64,000 bases of DNA from Sharpea azabuensis DSM 18934 (GCF_000702165.1 NZ_JNKU01000003.1:30165-94164), one strand, 5' to 3'; positions 51,655-60,498 are shown, counted from the first letter of the stretch. A program made the numbers and translations. The notes: generated by a model from the sequence alone, not told the origin.

Positions 51655-52155
51655 TCAAAGCACAAAGATATAATGAAATCCCAGATTTATAATAATGGCG
51701 ATAATGACAAACGAGACCTGTTTTTGACGATGAAACTGCAAGGCTATAATATTTGCTTCTAAGAAATAAAGAACACTTTCAATCAAAAACAACATAACGA
51801 GATGAGCTGTTATTTCCTGTGTGCCATACAACAGCATAAGCAAGCCATAAAGCACCATCATCAACACAAACGTAGCTAATGACACGAAGCCATGGACAGC
51901 AAGCTTACTTCTTTTTAATCCAACACGTGTAATAAGCATATACTGCATACGGTTGAGCACTTGCATCTTTTTATACAAGATTACGAGAAAGATATTATTG
52001 ATGATCAAGGTTGGATAATTGAAATAGAGTGAAACAGCCATGAAATTCCTGAGATCCCGCTTACCAACAACAACAGGAAAAAAGGCTAATAATATTATAA
52101 GTAAAACTATTTCTCTCTTTCTGACAAGACGCAACAACTTACCTACCAGACGCAT
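51655..52155 (-). CDS. Membrane protein of the ABC-transporter cassette
   Basis: A 166-residue protein with about five hydrophobic segments (VLLIILLAFFPVVVGK, LIINNIFLVILY, FVSLATFVLMMVLYGLLMLLY, LVMLFLIESVLYFLEANII, FVIIAIIINLGFHYIF). It starts 17 bp inside the 3' end of the larger permease gene, so its translation is probably coupled. It is likely a small permease subunit. I recognise no family. Confidence 0.6.
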   Translation of the reverse strand: MRLVGKLLRLVRKREIVLLIILLAFFPVVVGKRDLRNFMAVSLYFNYPTLIINNIFLVILYKKMQVLNRMQYMLITRVGLKRSKLAVHGFVSLATFVLMMVLYGLLMLLYGTQEITAHLVMLFLIESVLYFLEANIIALQFHRQKQVSFVIIAIIINLGFHYIFVL

Positions 52156-53005
52156 ATTCCCACCGCTCTCTTAGTGTAAAAAGAATATTTGAAACAATCA
52201 AATACAGCACAAGCGTACCTAGATAATGAACAAGACGATACTGGCCAATATAAACACTCTCTTCCATACCTGGAACAAGAATATTAGGAATACAAGTCAT
52301 GTAGAGTATTATCCTAACAACAATGCCTAGATGAAGATCAAATGCCAACTTCACTAATAAAAATGATCCCGTATATAGTATTAAGGCACTCATCAAACCC
52401 ATTGTTCGATAGAGATAAGTATTCTTGATGAATGCCTGGAGTGCATAAACGAAATGCGAAAAAACCGCAAAACCAAGAGATGATAAGAGTATATAGATCA
52501 TCAGATTCATCAAGATGTTGGAAGAAAACATATTTAATATGCTTTCTACTGGTATGTTCACTTGATGAAATGTGATTTTGAAGAAAAAGAGATGAATGAC
52601 AAGTAATGTTACAAGATGCATCAATAATGTGATCAAGAATGTGCTGATAAAATTGATGAACTTTGCGGCTTGAAAATAGGATTTTGTAGAAATACGTGTT
52701 TTGATGAAATCAGTAAAATGATTATGTTTAAGAACTAAAAAATCGGCACTTATGATATTGGGAATCAGGAGACATGTAAGCAGGAATTTGATAAGTGTCA
52801 TGCCTGGCTGTTGCAAAGTATAGAAGAAGTTCAGGCCAAGTACTGGATCATTCTTTATCACCTCTAATTCTTTCACATCAATAGCTCCATATTCTTTATG
52901 ATAATAGAAGAATATGCATGCCACAATGAGTGCATAATACAACAACAAGATCAATAGCTTTCGCTTCGTTTTTATTAAGAAGCAAAAATTTTTATTATAG
53001 AACAT
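52139..53005 (-). CDS. ABC-2-like permease of the exported-protein cassette
   Basis: A 288-residue membrane protein with six or so hydrophobic segments, first at about residue 18 (ALIVACIFFYYH), with a soluble loop (EYGAIDVKELEVIKNDPVLG) and later helices (LLTCLLIPNIISADFLVL, ILYMTCIPNILVPGM). ATG 53005 has AGGAGGG 3 nt upstream. The first 95 residues reappear almost unchanged in a truncated copy at 55133-55450. A strong hairpin at 53036-53065 separates it from the gene for the exported protein, which could lower its expression relative to that gene. Confidence 0.72.
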   Translation of the reverse strand: MFYNKNFCFLIKTKRKLLILLLYYALIVACIFFYYHKEYGAIDVKELEVIKNDPVLGLNFFYTLQQPGMTLIKFLLTCLLIPNIISADFLVLKHNHFTDFIKTRISTKSYFQAAKFINFISTFLITLLMHLVTLLVIHLFFFKITFHQVNIPVESILNMFSSNILMNLMIYILLSSLGFAVFSHFVYALQAFIKNTYLYRTMGLMSALILYTGSFLLVKLAFDLHLGIVVRIILYMTCIPNILVPGMEESVYIGQYRLVHYLGTLVLYLIVSNILFTLRERWEYASGR

Positions 53006-53020
53006 ATACCCTCCTAAATA

Positions 53021-53065
53021 ATAAAAAACAGGAGGAAAGAATAGTCTAATCATAGACTATTCTTT
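53021..53065 (-). terminator. Attenuator hairpin between exported protein gene and transporter genes
   Basis: Perfect 13-bp stem AAAGAATAGTCTA / TAGACTATTCTTT (53036-53065), four-base loop, then CCTCCTG and TTTTTT (53023-53028). It lies in a 70-nt spacer, so partial termination would favour the first gene. Confidence 0.7.
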
Positions 53066-53075
53066 CTTTAAAATA

Positions 53076-53492
53076 CTAACTTAAATAGTCAGAAGAGAAT
53101 TTCAATGATACTTCAATATAACCAGGGTCTAATGAATTAGTTGATACCTTTGTATATAAAACATCACCCTTATCAGCTGTATTATAAAGTTTAGGATGTT
53201 TGACTGATGAAGAAAGTGAAATTGCTTCTGAGCGATTTGCTTTACCTTTAGTAATAAAACGACCATAAGGAGACAAGATAGCACCAAAAGATGCTTTCAT
53301 TGATCCGTAATCACTTGTTGTTGTTTTCTTTGAACCCTGCGCTAAATTATATTTTGTTCCACCATGTGGAGATACATCGACATACTCAGCAATTTGCCAT
53401 GAAGTTCCATTTTTTATATCAGCATTAACAGATACCATTGCAATGGTTATTATCGCAATCACACATAAAAAGCTAAAATAAATTTTTCTCAT
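53076..53492 (-). CDS. Secreted protein of unknown function, first gene of the ABC cassette
   Basis: A 138-residue protein with a clear Sec signal: basic MRKIYFS, hydrophobic core LCVIAIITIAMVSV, likely cut after VNA (about residue 25). The mature part is polar, Ser/Lys/Gly-rich and beta-like (GSMKASFGAILSPYGRFITK, GYIEVSLKFSSDYLS), with no cysteine after the signal peptide. Gene order (exported protein then a four-gene ABC exporter) resembles bacteriocin-with-immunity loci such as lactococcin 972, but I see no lactococcin 972 motif. The ATG at 53492 has AGAAAGGA before it; a longer reading has no basis. Function is unproved. Confidence 0.62.
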   Translation of the reverse strand: MRKIYFSFLCVIAIITIAMVSVNADIKNGTSWQIAEYVDVSPHGGTKYNLAQGSKKTTTSDYGSMKASFGAILSPYGRFITKGKANRSEAISLSSSVKHPKLYNTADKGDVLYTKVSTNSLDPGYIEVSLKFSSDYLS

Positions 53493-55132
53493 ACTTTTTT
53501 CCTTTCTGTTTATATTAATAAATAAGACTATTAATATGATATTGAATAGCATAAAAGCCATTCATTATCATCATATATTTTCACCATCCTTTCCTAACAG
53601 TCTTAAATAATTTTGTAATCTATTGATTGTAATTTGCTTGCTACATTTTTTTATTTTATGTTCTTTTAGTTTGAAGATATTTCATTAAATAGTTTTTCAA
53701 TTTTTTCTAATAAGGACTTATCGCAATTTTTTCTACATAAGAACGAAAAAACATTAAATCTTACAATTCACCATTGCCAACGGACTAATTAGTCATAGGC
53801 ACGGACTTCCTGATATACTTCTTTATCTTCTCCATAAAGTGTCTTCCCATATATCTAAGGTTAAAACTGGACTCCTATTCAGCTAGCAGCAGCGGAAGGT
53901 ATCTCTTGCAGATACCCCTGTAGATGTTCTAGATATTGTTCTCAAAGTTACTTGCTACAATAGTTCTATACAGTCCTTCATACACATGAAGCATGTATCG
54001 CTATCAGTGGATACCTTACAGTGATTGTCCATGACGACCTACTTAAACACGAAGTTTCTAATATAGCAAGATTAATCGCCTAGATGGACATAAAGCTTCA
54101 TGTACCGGGATACTTGTTGTCTTCACCAGCAGAAAGAACTACCAACAATTGCTGCTTGTTCTCTGAGCCTTTTCCTCGCTTATAGCCTTGATCTCTCCCA
54201 TTAAGTTCAATGATATCAGCTTCATCGAACATTGATTCCAGGTTCTTCTCATTATTGCTTTCGGCCATTAGACTCCTTAATTTTCTAAGGCATCCTCCTT
54301 GTCTTTACTAAGACATCGATGTTATTGGCAGAATCAGCCGTTCTAGGGACTCTGTTACTAGTGAAGAAGAGATAAAGCTGAGGAATGATCTGGACAAGTG
54401 TTTGATTTGAATTATCAAGGATAGTGTCAACGAAGCAAGTCTGCTGCTTCCCAACTTTCTTGCACTGAAGGATGTAACTATTCTTGATGTCACTTCTATT
54501 GATGAGATGATGCACTTGGCATTCACATTTGTTATATACGAATCATTCAGGTAACTTTACTGACATGAAGAAATCCACCTTCTTATTTTCATCAAAAAAA
54601 TCTTCTGGTGAAGTCAACTAGTGAGTCCTTACCAGGCTTGGTTTTTGCGTACTGGTGGAATCTTTTCTTCATTGTAGCGTCCTTCCTTCGTTATATGAGA
54701 TTATTGTAGCCTTGATTCAAGAAAGAGGTCACCCAGAAGAATCGTTTAAATCCCATATACAGGATTATATTTCGAAACTTTAAAAATTACTTACTGAGAG
54801 TTGTTCCCTATCAGATTTCAGTATGCTTATGATAGTATAATTCTCCTAAGAAATTATGCCTTTATTGTATAGAAAGACGGGATTTTCAATATTAATGGTA
54901 ATTTTTCCTTATCAAATTATGTTTTGTTCTCATAAATAATAAAACATATTTTATACATTTTTTCAATATCTATCTTAAATAAAGTGATTTATATTATGGT
55001 TATTTGATATTTTAAACACATTATATATATCTTATATATATGTTTATTAACATCGTGATAAATGGTTTCAAATATGAGCTACTTCAACAAAAAACAGAAA
55101 ACTACAATTTACTAAGAGAATTGTCTAGCTTA
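53493..55132. other. Non-coding, decayed stretch with transposase relic
   Basis: About 1.6 kb with no intact gene. It holds the upstream region of the secreted-protein gene (to about 53.6 kb), a dead transposase (53.83-54.54 kb, minus), and a plus-strand frame reading ALIQERGHPEESFKSH ending at 54783, which looks like the C-terminus of some protein without a start. Very A+T-rich DNA follows to 55.13 kb. I see no RNA gene here. Confidence 0.6.
53830..54540 (-). pseudogene. Transposase relic, IS1595-like DDE type
   Basis: On the minus strand several broken frames together read like a transposase. There is a zinc-ribbon-like part, SYILQCKKVGKQQTCFVDT (one cysteine lost), then KCLRKL-type sequence, then EADIIELNGRDQGYKRGKGS and KQQLLVVLSAGEDNKYP, resembling the Asp/Gly-Lys-Arg region of IS1595 family enzymes. 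Frames shift near 54300 and 54100, and stops are frequent, so the gene is dead. The family assignment is tentative. Confidence 0.5.
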
Positions 55133-55450
55133 TCATGCATTAACTTTATTGACATTTACAAATTGATTATGTTTAAGAACCAAGAAATCGGCACTGATGA
55201 TATTGGGAACCAGGAGACAGGTTAGCAGGAATTTGATGAGTGTCATGCCTGGTTGTTGCAACGTATAGAAGAAGTTCAGGCCAAGAACTGGATCAGTCTT
55301 TATTACCTCTAATTCCTTCACATCAATAGCTCCATATTCTTTATGATAATAGAAGAATATGCATGCCACAATGAGTGCATAATACAAGAACAAGATCAAT
55401 AGCTTTCGCTTTGCTTTTAATAAGCAGCAAAACTGTTTCAAATAAAACAT
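55133..55450 (-). pseudogene. Truncated second copy of the cassette permease
   Basis: A 105-codon frame, MFYLKQFCCLLKAKRKLLIL onward, nearly identical over about 95 residues to the start of the permease at 52139-53005 (for example EYGAIDVKELEVIK and TLQQPGMTLIKFLLTCLL). It then diverges into QFVNVNKVNA and stops. All later membrane segments are missing. It has its own ribosome site (GAGAGAGAG). It is the scar of a duplicated cassette whose remainder was lost, presumably in the event that left the transposase relic between the copies. Confidence 0.85.
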
Positions 55451-55556
55451 ATCTCTCTCTCACTTTCTACACAATAAATAATCATCTCCCTCTTTTAGTT
55501 AATCACATAATATATATATATATATCACATTTTTGAAAAATCTTTTAAAGCAAAGA

Positions 55557-55590
55557 AAAACACTGAAAGTATCTTCTACCTTCAGTGTGA
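55557..55590 (-). terminator. Terminator of pyrH-frr
   Basis: Stem ACACTGAAGGTA / TACTTTCAGTGT with a five-base loop, then TTTTTC, a short way after the frr stop. Confidence 0.85.
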
Positions 55591-55596
55591 TAATGA

Positions 55597-56142
55597 CTAG
55601 ACTGTCATTAAATCGTCTTCTTTTGCTTTAGCAACTTCTTCGATTTTCTTCGTATATTTGTCGATGAGCTTCTGGACATCATTCTTGCCATCTTTTACAG
55701 CATCTTCATCGCTATCCTTAGAAATCTGATCGATGGCTTTACGTCTTTCGTTACGTAAGGCAACTTTAGCATCTTCAGCAGCTTTCTTGACCTGTTTAAC
55801 AAGTTCACGACGGCGATCTTCAGTAAGAGGTGGTACATTGATACGAATGACTGTACCATCATTCTGAGGCGTCAAGCCTAGATCAGCTTCATAGATGCCT
55901 CTTTCAATTTCCTTCATGGCACTCTTGTCATAAGCCTTGATGACAAGTTGACGTCCTTCCTGTACAGAGACACCAGCCACCTGGTTAAGCGGTGTTGGTG
56001 ATCCATAATATTCCACCATAACCTTATCCAGCATTGCAGGTGTAGCTCTACCTGTTCTGATGTTTGCAAGATTACGTGTGAATGCTTCAATCGTTTTTTC
56101 CATTTTTTCTTCGCATTCTAAAAGAATTAATTCATTATCCAT
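55597..56142 (-). CDS. frr: Ribosome recycling factor
   Basis: Splits post-termination ribosomes with EF-G. The 181-residue protein has LILLECEEKMEKTIEAFTRN at the start, then IRTGRATPAMLDKVMVEYYG, PLNQVAGVSVQEGRQLVIKAYD, and the three-helix end RRELVKQVKKAAEDAKVALR. It follows pyrH by 11 nt. In most Firmicutes uppS comes next; here 5 kb of accessory DNA intervenes. Confidence 0.97.
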   Translation of the reverse strand: MDNELILLECEEKMEKTIEAFTRNLANIRTGRATPAMLDKVMVEYYGSPTPLNQVAGVSVQEGRQLVIKAYDKSAMKEIERGIYEADLGLTPQNDGTVIRINVPPLTEDRRRELVKQVKKAAEDAKVALRNERRKAIDQISKDSDEDAVKDGKNDVQKLIDKYTKKIEEVAKAKEDDLMTV

Positions 56143-56153
56143 TATTTACCCTC

Positions 56154-56864
56154 CTACGCTTTTGAAATCACTGTTCCATTAACCTGGCCAGCACATGCCT
56201 TCACGATATTATTTTCTTCCTGCATATTGAAGACGCAAAGATCAATATTATTATCCTTACATAAAGTAATAGCTGTCTGATCCATAACCTTTAAATCTTT
56301 ATTGAGAACATCTAAGTATGTCAAATGATCATACTTCTTCGCATTCTTATCAAGTTTTGGATCGGCGCTATAGACACCATCAACACCATTTTTAGCCATC
56401 AAAATGACATCAGCACCAATTTCAGCAGCACGAAGAGCAGCTGTTGTATCCGTTGTGAAATATGGATTACCCGTACCTGCTGAAAAGATTACAATACGAC
56501 CTTTTTCTAAATGACGAATAGCTCTCCTTCTAATATAAGGTTCAGCGACTTCATTCATGGCAATAGCAGTCATCACACGGGTATCTACGCCAATAGATTC
56601 AAGTGTACCCTGCAAAGCAAGACCATTCATAACAGTCGCCAACATGCCCATATAATCGCCTTGAGCTCTTTCCATCTTTAAATTATTGCCTAGGCCTCTA
56701 AAGATGTTACCACCGCCACAAACAACCGCAATCTGTGTTCCAGCATCATGTGCTTCCTTAATCTGCTTCGCAATCTGTAATGCAACATCAGGATTGATAC
56801 CAAATCCCTGGTCACCAGCAAGGGCTTCCCCACTGATTTTTAGTAAAACTCTTTTATAGCTCAT
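56154..56864 (-). CDS. pyrH: Uridylate kinase
   Basis: UMP kinase of the amino-acid-kinase fold, hexameric, GTP-activated in Firmicutes. [20 protein letters not shown] (residues 3-22) is the phosphate-binding start; [33 protein letters not shown] (about 128-147), [16 protein letters not shown] and [12 protein letters not shown] follow. Complete at 236 residues. It is preceded by a strong promoter, TTGACG-17-TAAAAT. Confidence 0.97.
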   Translation of the reverse strand: MSYKRVLLKISGEALAGDQGFGINPDVALQIAKQIKEAHDAGTQIAVVCGGGNIFRGLGNNLKMERAQGDYMGMLATVMNGLALQGTLESIGVDTRVMTAIAMNEVAEPYIRRRAIRHLEKGRIVIFSAGTGNPYFTTDTTAALRAAEIGADVILMAKNGVDGVYSADPKLDKNAKKYDHLTYLDVLNKDLKVMDQTAITLCKDNNIDLCVFNMQEENNIVKACAGQVNGTVISKA

Positions 56865-56891
56865 TTTTATTGCTCCTTTACATTTACTTTA

Positions 56892-56920
56892 ATTTTATAA
56901 TGAAAAGAAAACCTCGTCAA
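56892..56920 (-). promoter_or_regulatory. Promoter of pyrH-frr
   Basis: TTGACG (56915-56920), 17-nt spacer, TAAAAT (56892-56897). Confidence 0.75.
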
Positions 56921-56936
56921 CGAAAACATCCCTTAC

Positions 56937-56957
56937 AAAAAAAGCCACAAAAGTGGC
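56937..56957 (-). terminator. Terminator upstream of pyrH
   Basis: Short stem GCCAC / GTGGC with a TTTT loop, then TTTTTTT, right at the stop of the 134-residue gene. Confidence 0.75.
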
Positions 56958-57362
56958 CTAGCCAAAGAGAATCAAATGATCAATAGGAATGCGTCTTTGG
57001 ACATATTGTGTAAGCTCGTGATGAATGCCTGAAGTTGATGCAAAATATTCATGATTCTGGTTCTTTTCACCAAGAATCGATAAATCAAACATGCCAAATC
57101 CTGCAAGCATATTATATTTTGGCTGTGAGGCAAAGAATTCTTCAACCGTATGAAAAATCTGCTCAACGGCTTCCTGTGAAATCGTTACTTCTTCCTTGCG
57201 TCCTTTATGATAATGGCCATAGCCATCACCATAGAGTGAACTAGAAAAGACAACCTTGCCATTATTACTGATTGTTAGTCTTTGTTCAATCTCCATATTG
57301 GCATCGAGATCTTCATTTGTTTTTTCAATATTGGAATAGAGTTTAAGTTTTCTAATAGCCAT
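56958..57362 (-). CDS. Hypothetical protein
   Basis: A 134-residue protein I do not recognise. No signal peptide or membrane segment. It has alternating strand-like runs (RLTISNNGKVVFSSSLYGDG, MFDLSILGEKNQ) and a helix (SQEAVEQIFHTVEEFFASQP). It follows the nitroreductase gene by 16 nt and ends at a terminator, so the two may be co-expressed with the membrane protein at 58 kb. Confidence 0.6.
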   Translation of the reverse strand: MAIRKLKLYSNIEKTNEDLDANMEIEQRLTISNNGKVVFSSSLYGDGYGHYHKGRKEEVTISQEAVEQIFHTVEEFFASQPKYNMLAGFGMFDLSILGEKNQNHEYFASTSGIHHELTQYVQRRIPIDHLILFG

Positions 57363-57378
57363 TTCCCCACCTACTTTA

Positions 57379-57912
57379 TTATAGAATCTTTACAATATTT
57401 TCCACATTCTTACGTTTAGGCATTGTTGGATCAATATCCTGATAGCCTAAAGCAATCACAGAAGTAATCAGTTCATCTTCTGGAATGTTGAAGTTTGTAC
57501 GCAAGATGTCCGCATCACGAATACCCATCACAAGTGTATTGAGACCTTTCTCAACTGCGCCAAGCATCAAGCACATATGGGCAAGTCCATTATCATAATA
57601 GCCCCAGCCATTACCTGCATCATTTTCGGCAACGCCTTCTTTCGTAAAGCCAGAACGGTCTTTCTTAAATGAAGCAACAATGAGAACAGGTGCATGTTCA
57701 ACCTTCTTCCTATTGCCCTCAGGTAAGCCTTCCATGACCTTCTTTCTCGCTTCATCACTAAACGCAACATAGTAACGTGCTGTCTGTGAATTCTTCCAGC
57801 TAGGTGCCTGCTGACTTGTGGCGATGATATCAAGAACTGTTTGTTTGTTAACAGGCTGATCTTTATAAAAACGAATACTTCTTCTCTTTTCTAATGCATC
57901 TTTTAATTCCAT
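57379..57912 (-). CDS. Nitroreductase family protein
   Basis: A 177-residue FMN-dependent oxidoreductase. Near the N-terminus ELKDALEKRRSIRFYKDQPV is the flavin-binding RRSIR motif, followed by ATSQQAPSWKNSQTARYYV (loop with substrate/flavin contacts) and the C-terminal LITSVIALGYQDIDPTMPKR. It may reduce nitro or quinone compounds using NAD(P)H. ATG 57912 has TGGAGGAAATAAAC before it. It is a compact member of the family. Confidence 0.85.
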   Translation of the reverse strand: MELKDALEKRRSIRFYKDQPVNKQTVLDIIATSQQAPSWKNSQTARYYVAFSDEARKKVMEGLPEGNRKKVEHAPVLIVASFKKDRSGFTKEGVAENDAGNGWGYYDNGLAHMCLMLGAVEKGLNTLVMGIRDADILRTNFNIPEDELITSVIALGYQDIDPTMPKRKNVENIVKIL

Positions 57913-57964
57913 GTTTATTTCCTCCACTTCCATTTTACAACATCATCATGAAAGATTCTATCTC

Positions 57965-58372
57965 TTAGCGACCACTTCTTTTACGATATTTAGAATTCAC
58001 ATACCATAAATCATCATCACGATCATCAAATTGTTGAAAGAAATCCTCATCCTGATGAATATGCGTATCGTTATTTGTATCTTGTGAAAGAGTTTCTTGT
58101 TTTTTTCTTCTTATCCTGCGCTTCTTTGGCTTTTCTTGATCATCATAATGTTCATCAACAAGCATAAAGAGAATCTTTCTGACCACAAAGACAACAAGAA
58201 TAAGTATCGAAAGCAAAACTACAAGAATCAGAAAATTCTTCAGTCTTAATAAAGAAATATATTTAAAGTGAGAAAACTGTAATTGTAGGCTGGAAATGGT
58301 TTCTGAAACGCTTTGAATAAAACCCGTAATGGTATTATAGATATTGATTATGGCATTAATGAAATCATTCAT
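57965..58372 (-). CDS. Single-pass membrane protein, hypothetical
   Basis: A 135-residue protein with an amphipathic N-terminal part (MNDFINAIINIYNTITGFIQ), one strong membrane helix (FLILVVLLSILILVVFVV, about 47-66), then a basic stretch (KPKKRRIRRKK) and an acidic one (HQDEDFFQQFDDRDDDL). The tail probably lies in the cytoplasm (positive-inside). I recognise no family. Promoter TTGTCT-17-TAGTAT with an extended TGG lies at 58397-58425. Confidence 0.6.
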   Translation of the reverse strand: MNDFINAIINIYNTITGFIQSVSETISSLQLQFSHFKYISLLRLKNFLILVVLLSILILVVFVVRKILFMLVDEHYDDQEKPKKRRIRRKKQETLSQDTNNDTHIHQDEDFFQQFDDRDDDLWYVNSKYRKRSGR

Positions 58373-58396
58373 ACTTATAGCCCTCCATTGCACGCT

Positions 58397-58425
58397 ATAC
58401 TACCATGATTAGAGTGAAAAGACAA
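58397..58425 (-). promoter_or_regulatory. Promoter of the 58-kb membrane protein unit
   Basis: TTGTCT (58420-58425), 17-nt spacer, extended TGG-TAGTAT (58397-58402), right after the htpG terminator. Confidence 0.7.
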
Positions 58426-58433
58426 GATAGTAG

Positions 58434-58459
58434 AAAAAAGTCCTAGACAATGCTAGGAC
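58434..58459 (-). terminator. Terminator of htpG
   Basis: Stem GTCCTAG / CTAGGAC with a six-base loop, then TTTTTT. Confidence 0.85.
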
Positions 58460-58464
58460 CTATA

Positions 58465-60369
58465 TTATTTACTTGCTTCAATCATAAGTTTTGTAATCTT
58501 GTTGGAGAAATCAACTGGATCTTCAATCGTAAAGCCTTCAATCAACAATGCCTGATCAAAGAGGATGGAAGCATAATCCTTCAAGGCATCATGATTCTTT
58601 TCATAAACTTTCTTTAATGAGCTAAAGAGTTCATGGTTTGGATTGATTTCAAGAATACGGCCAGCCTTGAGTTCTTGTGCCTGGGCATCTGGCATAGCTT
58701 TCAGCACTTTTTCCATTTCAAATGATAAGCCTTCACCACTTGTTAAGCAGACTGGATGATTCTTTAAACGTGCTGTTAATTTCACATCCTGTACTTTATC
58801 ACCAAGGGCTTCCTTAATGGCATCAATCATATCTTTATTGTCATTTGTCTGTTCTTCAAGGTTCTTCTTTTCTTCTTCCGTTTCAATATTTAAATCACCC
58901 TGAGTGACATTCTTGAATGTCTTTGAATCATAATCACGCATCATCTGTAAGCAGAATTCATCAACATTATCAGTCAAATAAAGAATATCATAACCCTTGT
59001 CCTTAACAGCTTCAACCTGTGGTAATAAGTCAATCTTATTGGTTGTTTCACCACTCGCAAAATAGATTTCAGTCTGACCTTCAGCCATATTATCAACATA
59101 TTCTCTTAAAGTAATCAATTCCTTCTTGTTGGCAGAATAGAACATTAATAAATCTTGTAATTTATCCTTCAGCATACCATAAGAATTGTAAATACCAAAC
59201 TTAAGCTGCATACCAAAGTTATTGAAGAATTTGACATATTCTTCACGCTCATTCTTCAACATCTTTTCGAGTTCAGAAGAAATACGTTTTTCAATACGAT
59301 CAGCAATCACTTTTAATGAACGGTCATGCTGAAGCATTTCTCTTGAGATATTCAGATTTAAGTCTTCTGAATCAACTAGACCACGGACAAAACGGAAATG
59401 TTCTGGAACAAGATCCTTGCATTTATCCATGATAAAGACGCCTCTGCTATAAAGCTGTAAGCCTCTTTCATAATCTGTTGAATAGTAGTTCTGTGGAGTA
59501 TGACTTGGAATGAAAAGCAATGAATCATATGTGACATTACCCTCAACACGGTTATGCATAACACGCTGTGGATCTTCAAAGTCATTGAACTTTGCTTTAT
59601 AGAAGTTATCATATTCTTCTTTAGTGATATCTTTCTTATTTCTCTTCCATAAAGGAACCATTGAGTTGAGCACACGTGTTTCTGTTACATCTTCATATTC
59701 GTCCTCAGTGCCTTCCTTTTTCTTAGAAACAGTCACATCCATCTTGATTGGATATCTGATATAGTCCGAATACTTCTTGACTAAAGCTTCAATACGATAC
59801 TGTTCAAGATACTGATCATAATCTTCATCTTCAGTATTAGGTTTCATATGAAGAACAATCATTGTCCCATGATGATCTAAGCTTGCTTCATTAATCTCAT
59901 AACCATCACTTGTATCACTGACCCAGACATAAGCCTTTTCTTCACCATATTTCTTAGAGAATACTTCAACCTTATCTGCTACCATGAAGGCTGAATAAAA
60001 GCCAACACCAAACTGTCCAATAATATCAACATTATCAACACCTTTTTCTAAAGCTTTCTTGAACTCATCTGAACCACTGTGAGCAATTGTACCAAGCAAA
60101 GAATCCAATTCATCCTTGCTCATACCAATACCATAATCTTCAATTGTTAAAGTTCTCTGTTCTTTATCAGCCTTTAAATAAATTGCCATATCTTCACGAC
60201 TGATTCCCTGAATATTTTCTTGTAATGCTTTATAGTAGAGCTTATCAGATGCATCGGAAGCATTGGAAATAAGTTCACGCAAGAAAATTTCTTTATGAGA
60301 ATAGATGCTGTTAATCATTAAATCAAGCAATCTTTTTGATTCTGTTTTAAACTGTTTTTTATCACTCAT
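58465..60369 (-). CDS. htpG: Chaperone protein HtpG (Hsp90)
   Basis: ATP-dependent Hsp90 chaperone. N-terminal ATPase: IFLRELISNASDASDKLYYK (Asn/Glu for ATP and Mg), LTIEDYGIGMSKDEL, IGQFGVGFYSAFMV and GTMIVLHMK. Middle domain has VRGLVDSEDLNLNISREMLQ with the catalytic-loop arginine. The C-terminal dimerisation domain is complete. 634 residues, normal for bacterial HtpG. Its promoter overlaps a degenerate CIRCE element (60432-60458), which points to HrcA-type heat-shock control. Confidence 0.97.
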   Translation of the reverse strand: MSDKKQFKTESKRLLDLMINSIYSHKEIFLRELISNASDASDKLYYKALQENIQGISREDMAIYLKADKEQRTLTIEDYGIGMSKDELDSLLGTIAHSGSDEFKKALEKGVDNVDIIGQFGVGFYSAFMVADKVEVFSKKYGEEKAYVWVSDTSDGYEINEASLDHHGTMIVLHMKPNTEDEDYDQYLEQYRIEALVKKYSDYIRYPIKMDVTVSKKKEGTEDEYEDVTETRVLNSMVPLWKRNKKDITKEEYDNFYKAKFNDFEDPQRVMHNRVEGNVTYDSLLFIPSHTPQNYYSTDYERGLQLYSRGVFIMDKCKDLVPEHFRFVRGLVDSEDLNLNISREMLQHDRSLKVIADRIEKRISSELEKMLKNEREEYVKFFNNFGMQLKFGIYNSYGMLKDKLQDLLMFYSANKKELITLREYVDNMAEGQTEIYFASGETTNKIDLLPQVEAVKDKGYDILYLTDNVDEFCLQMMRDYDSKTFKNVTQGDLNIETEEEKKNLEEQTNDNKDMIDAIKEALGDKVQDVKLTARLKNHPVCLTSGEGLSFEMEKVLKAMPDAQAQELKAGRILEINPNHELFSSLKKVYEKNHDALKDYASILFDQALLIEGFTIEDPVDFSNKITKLMIEASK

Positions 60370-60416
60370 GTTTACACTCTCCTTTTAGCAATCATCATAA
60401 CTAACTGCTAATGTCT

Positions 60417-60444
60417 ATTATAGCGAACTTGCTGGCACAGTCAA
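60417..60444 (-). promoter_or_regulatory. Promoter of htpG
   Basis: TTGACT (60439-60444), 16-nt spacer, TATAAT (60417-60422). The -35 lies inside the CIRCE-like dyad. Confidence 0.8.
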
Positions 60445-60458
60445 TACATGAGTGCTAA
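60432..60458. promoter_or_regulatory. Degenerate CIRCE operator upstream of htpG
   Basis: On the minus strand TTAGCACTC (60450-60458) is a perfect left half of CIRCE, followed by exactly 9 nt and then CTGTGCCAG (60432-60440), which matches 5 of 9 bases of the right half GAGTGCTAA. It overlaps the -35. HrcA is the known ligand of CIRCE. Confidence 0.6.
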
Positions 60459-60477
60459 ATAATAGGAATTTTCCTGA

Positions 60478-60498
60478 TAAAAAGAAGGACTAGCCTTC
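60478..60498 (-). terminator. Terminator of the 60.5-kb membrane protein gene
   Basis: GAAGG / CCTTC stem with CTAGT loop, then TTTTTATC, starting inside the last codons of the gene. Confidence 0.65.

Noticed and set aside
53076..53492. Lactococcin 972 family assignment for the secreted protein
   Set aside because: The gene order fits, but the Trp/Tyr/His-rich pattern of that family is not visible, so no family name is given.
54690..54783. Plus-strand frame ending ERGHPEESFKSH as a gene
   Set aside because: It has no start or ribosome site; at best a 3' fragment of an unidentified gene in decayed DNA.
55500..55530. TA dinucleotide run before frr
   Set aside because: Simple low-complexity sequence in an A+T-rich spacer; no sign of a gene or structured RNA.
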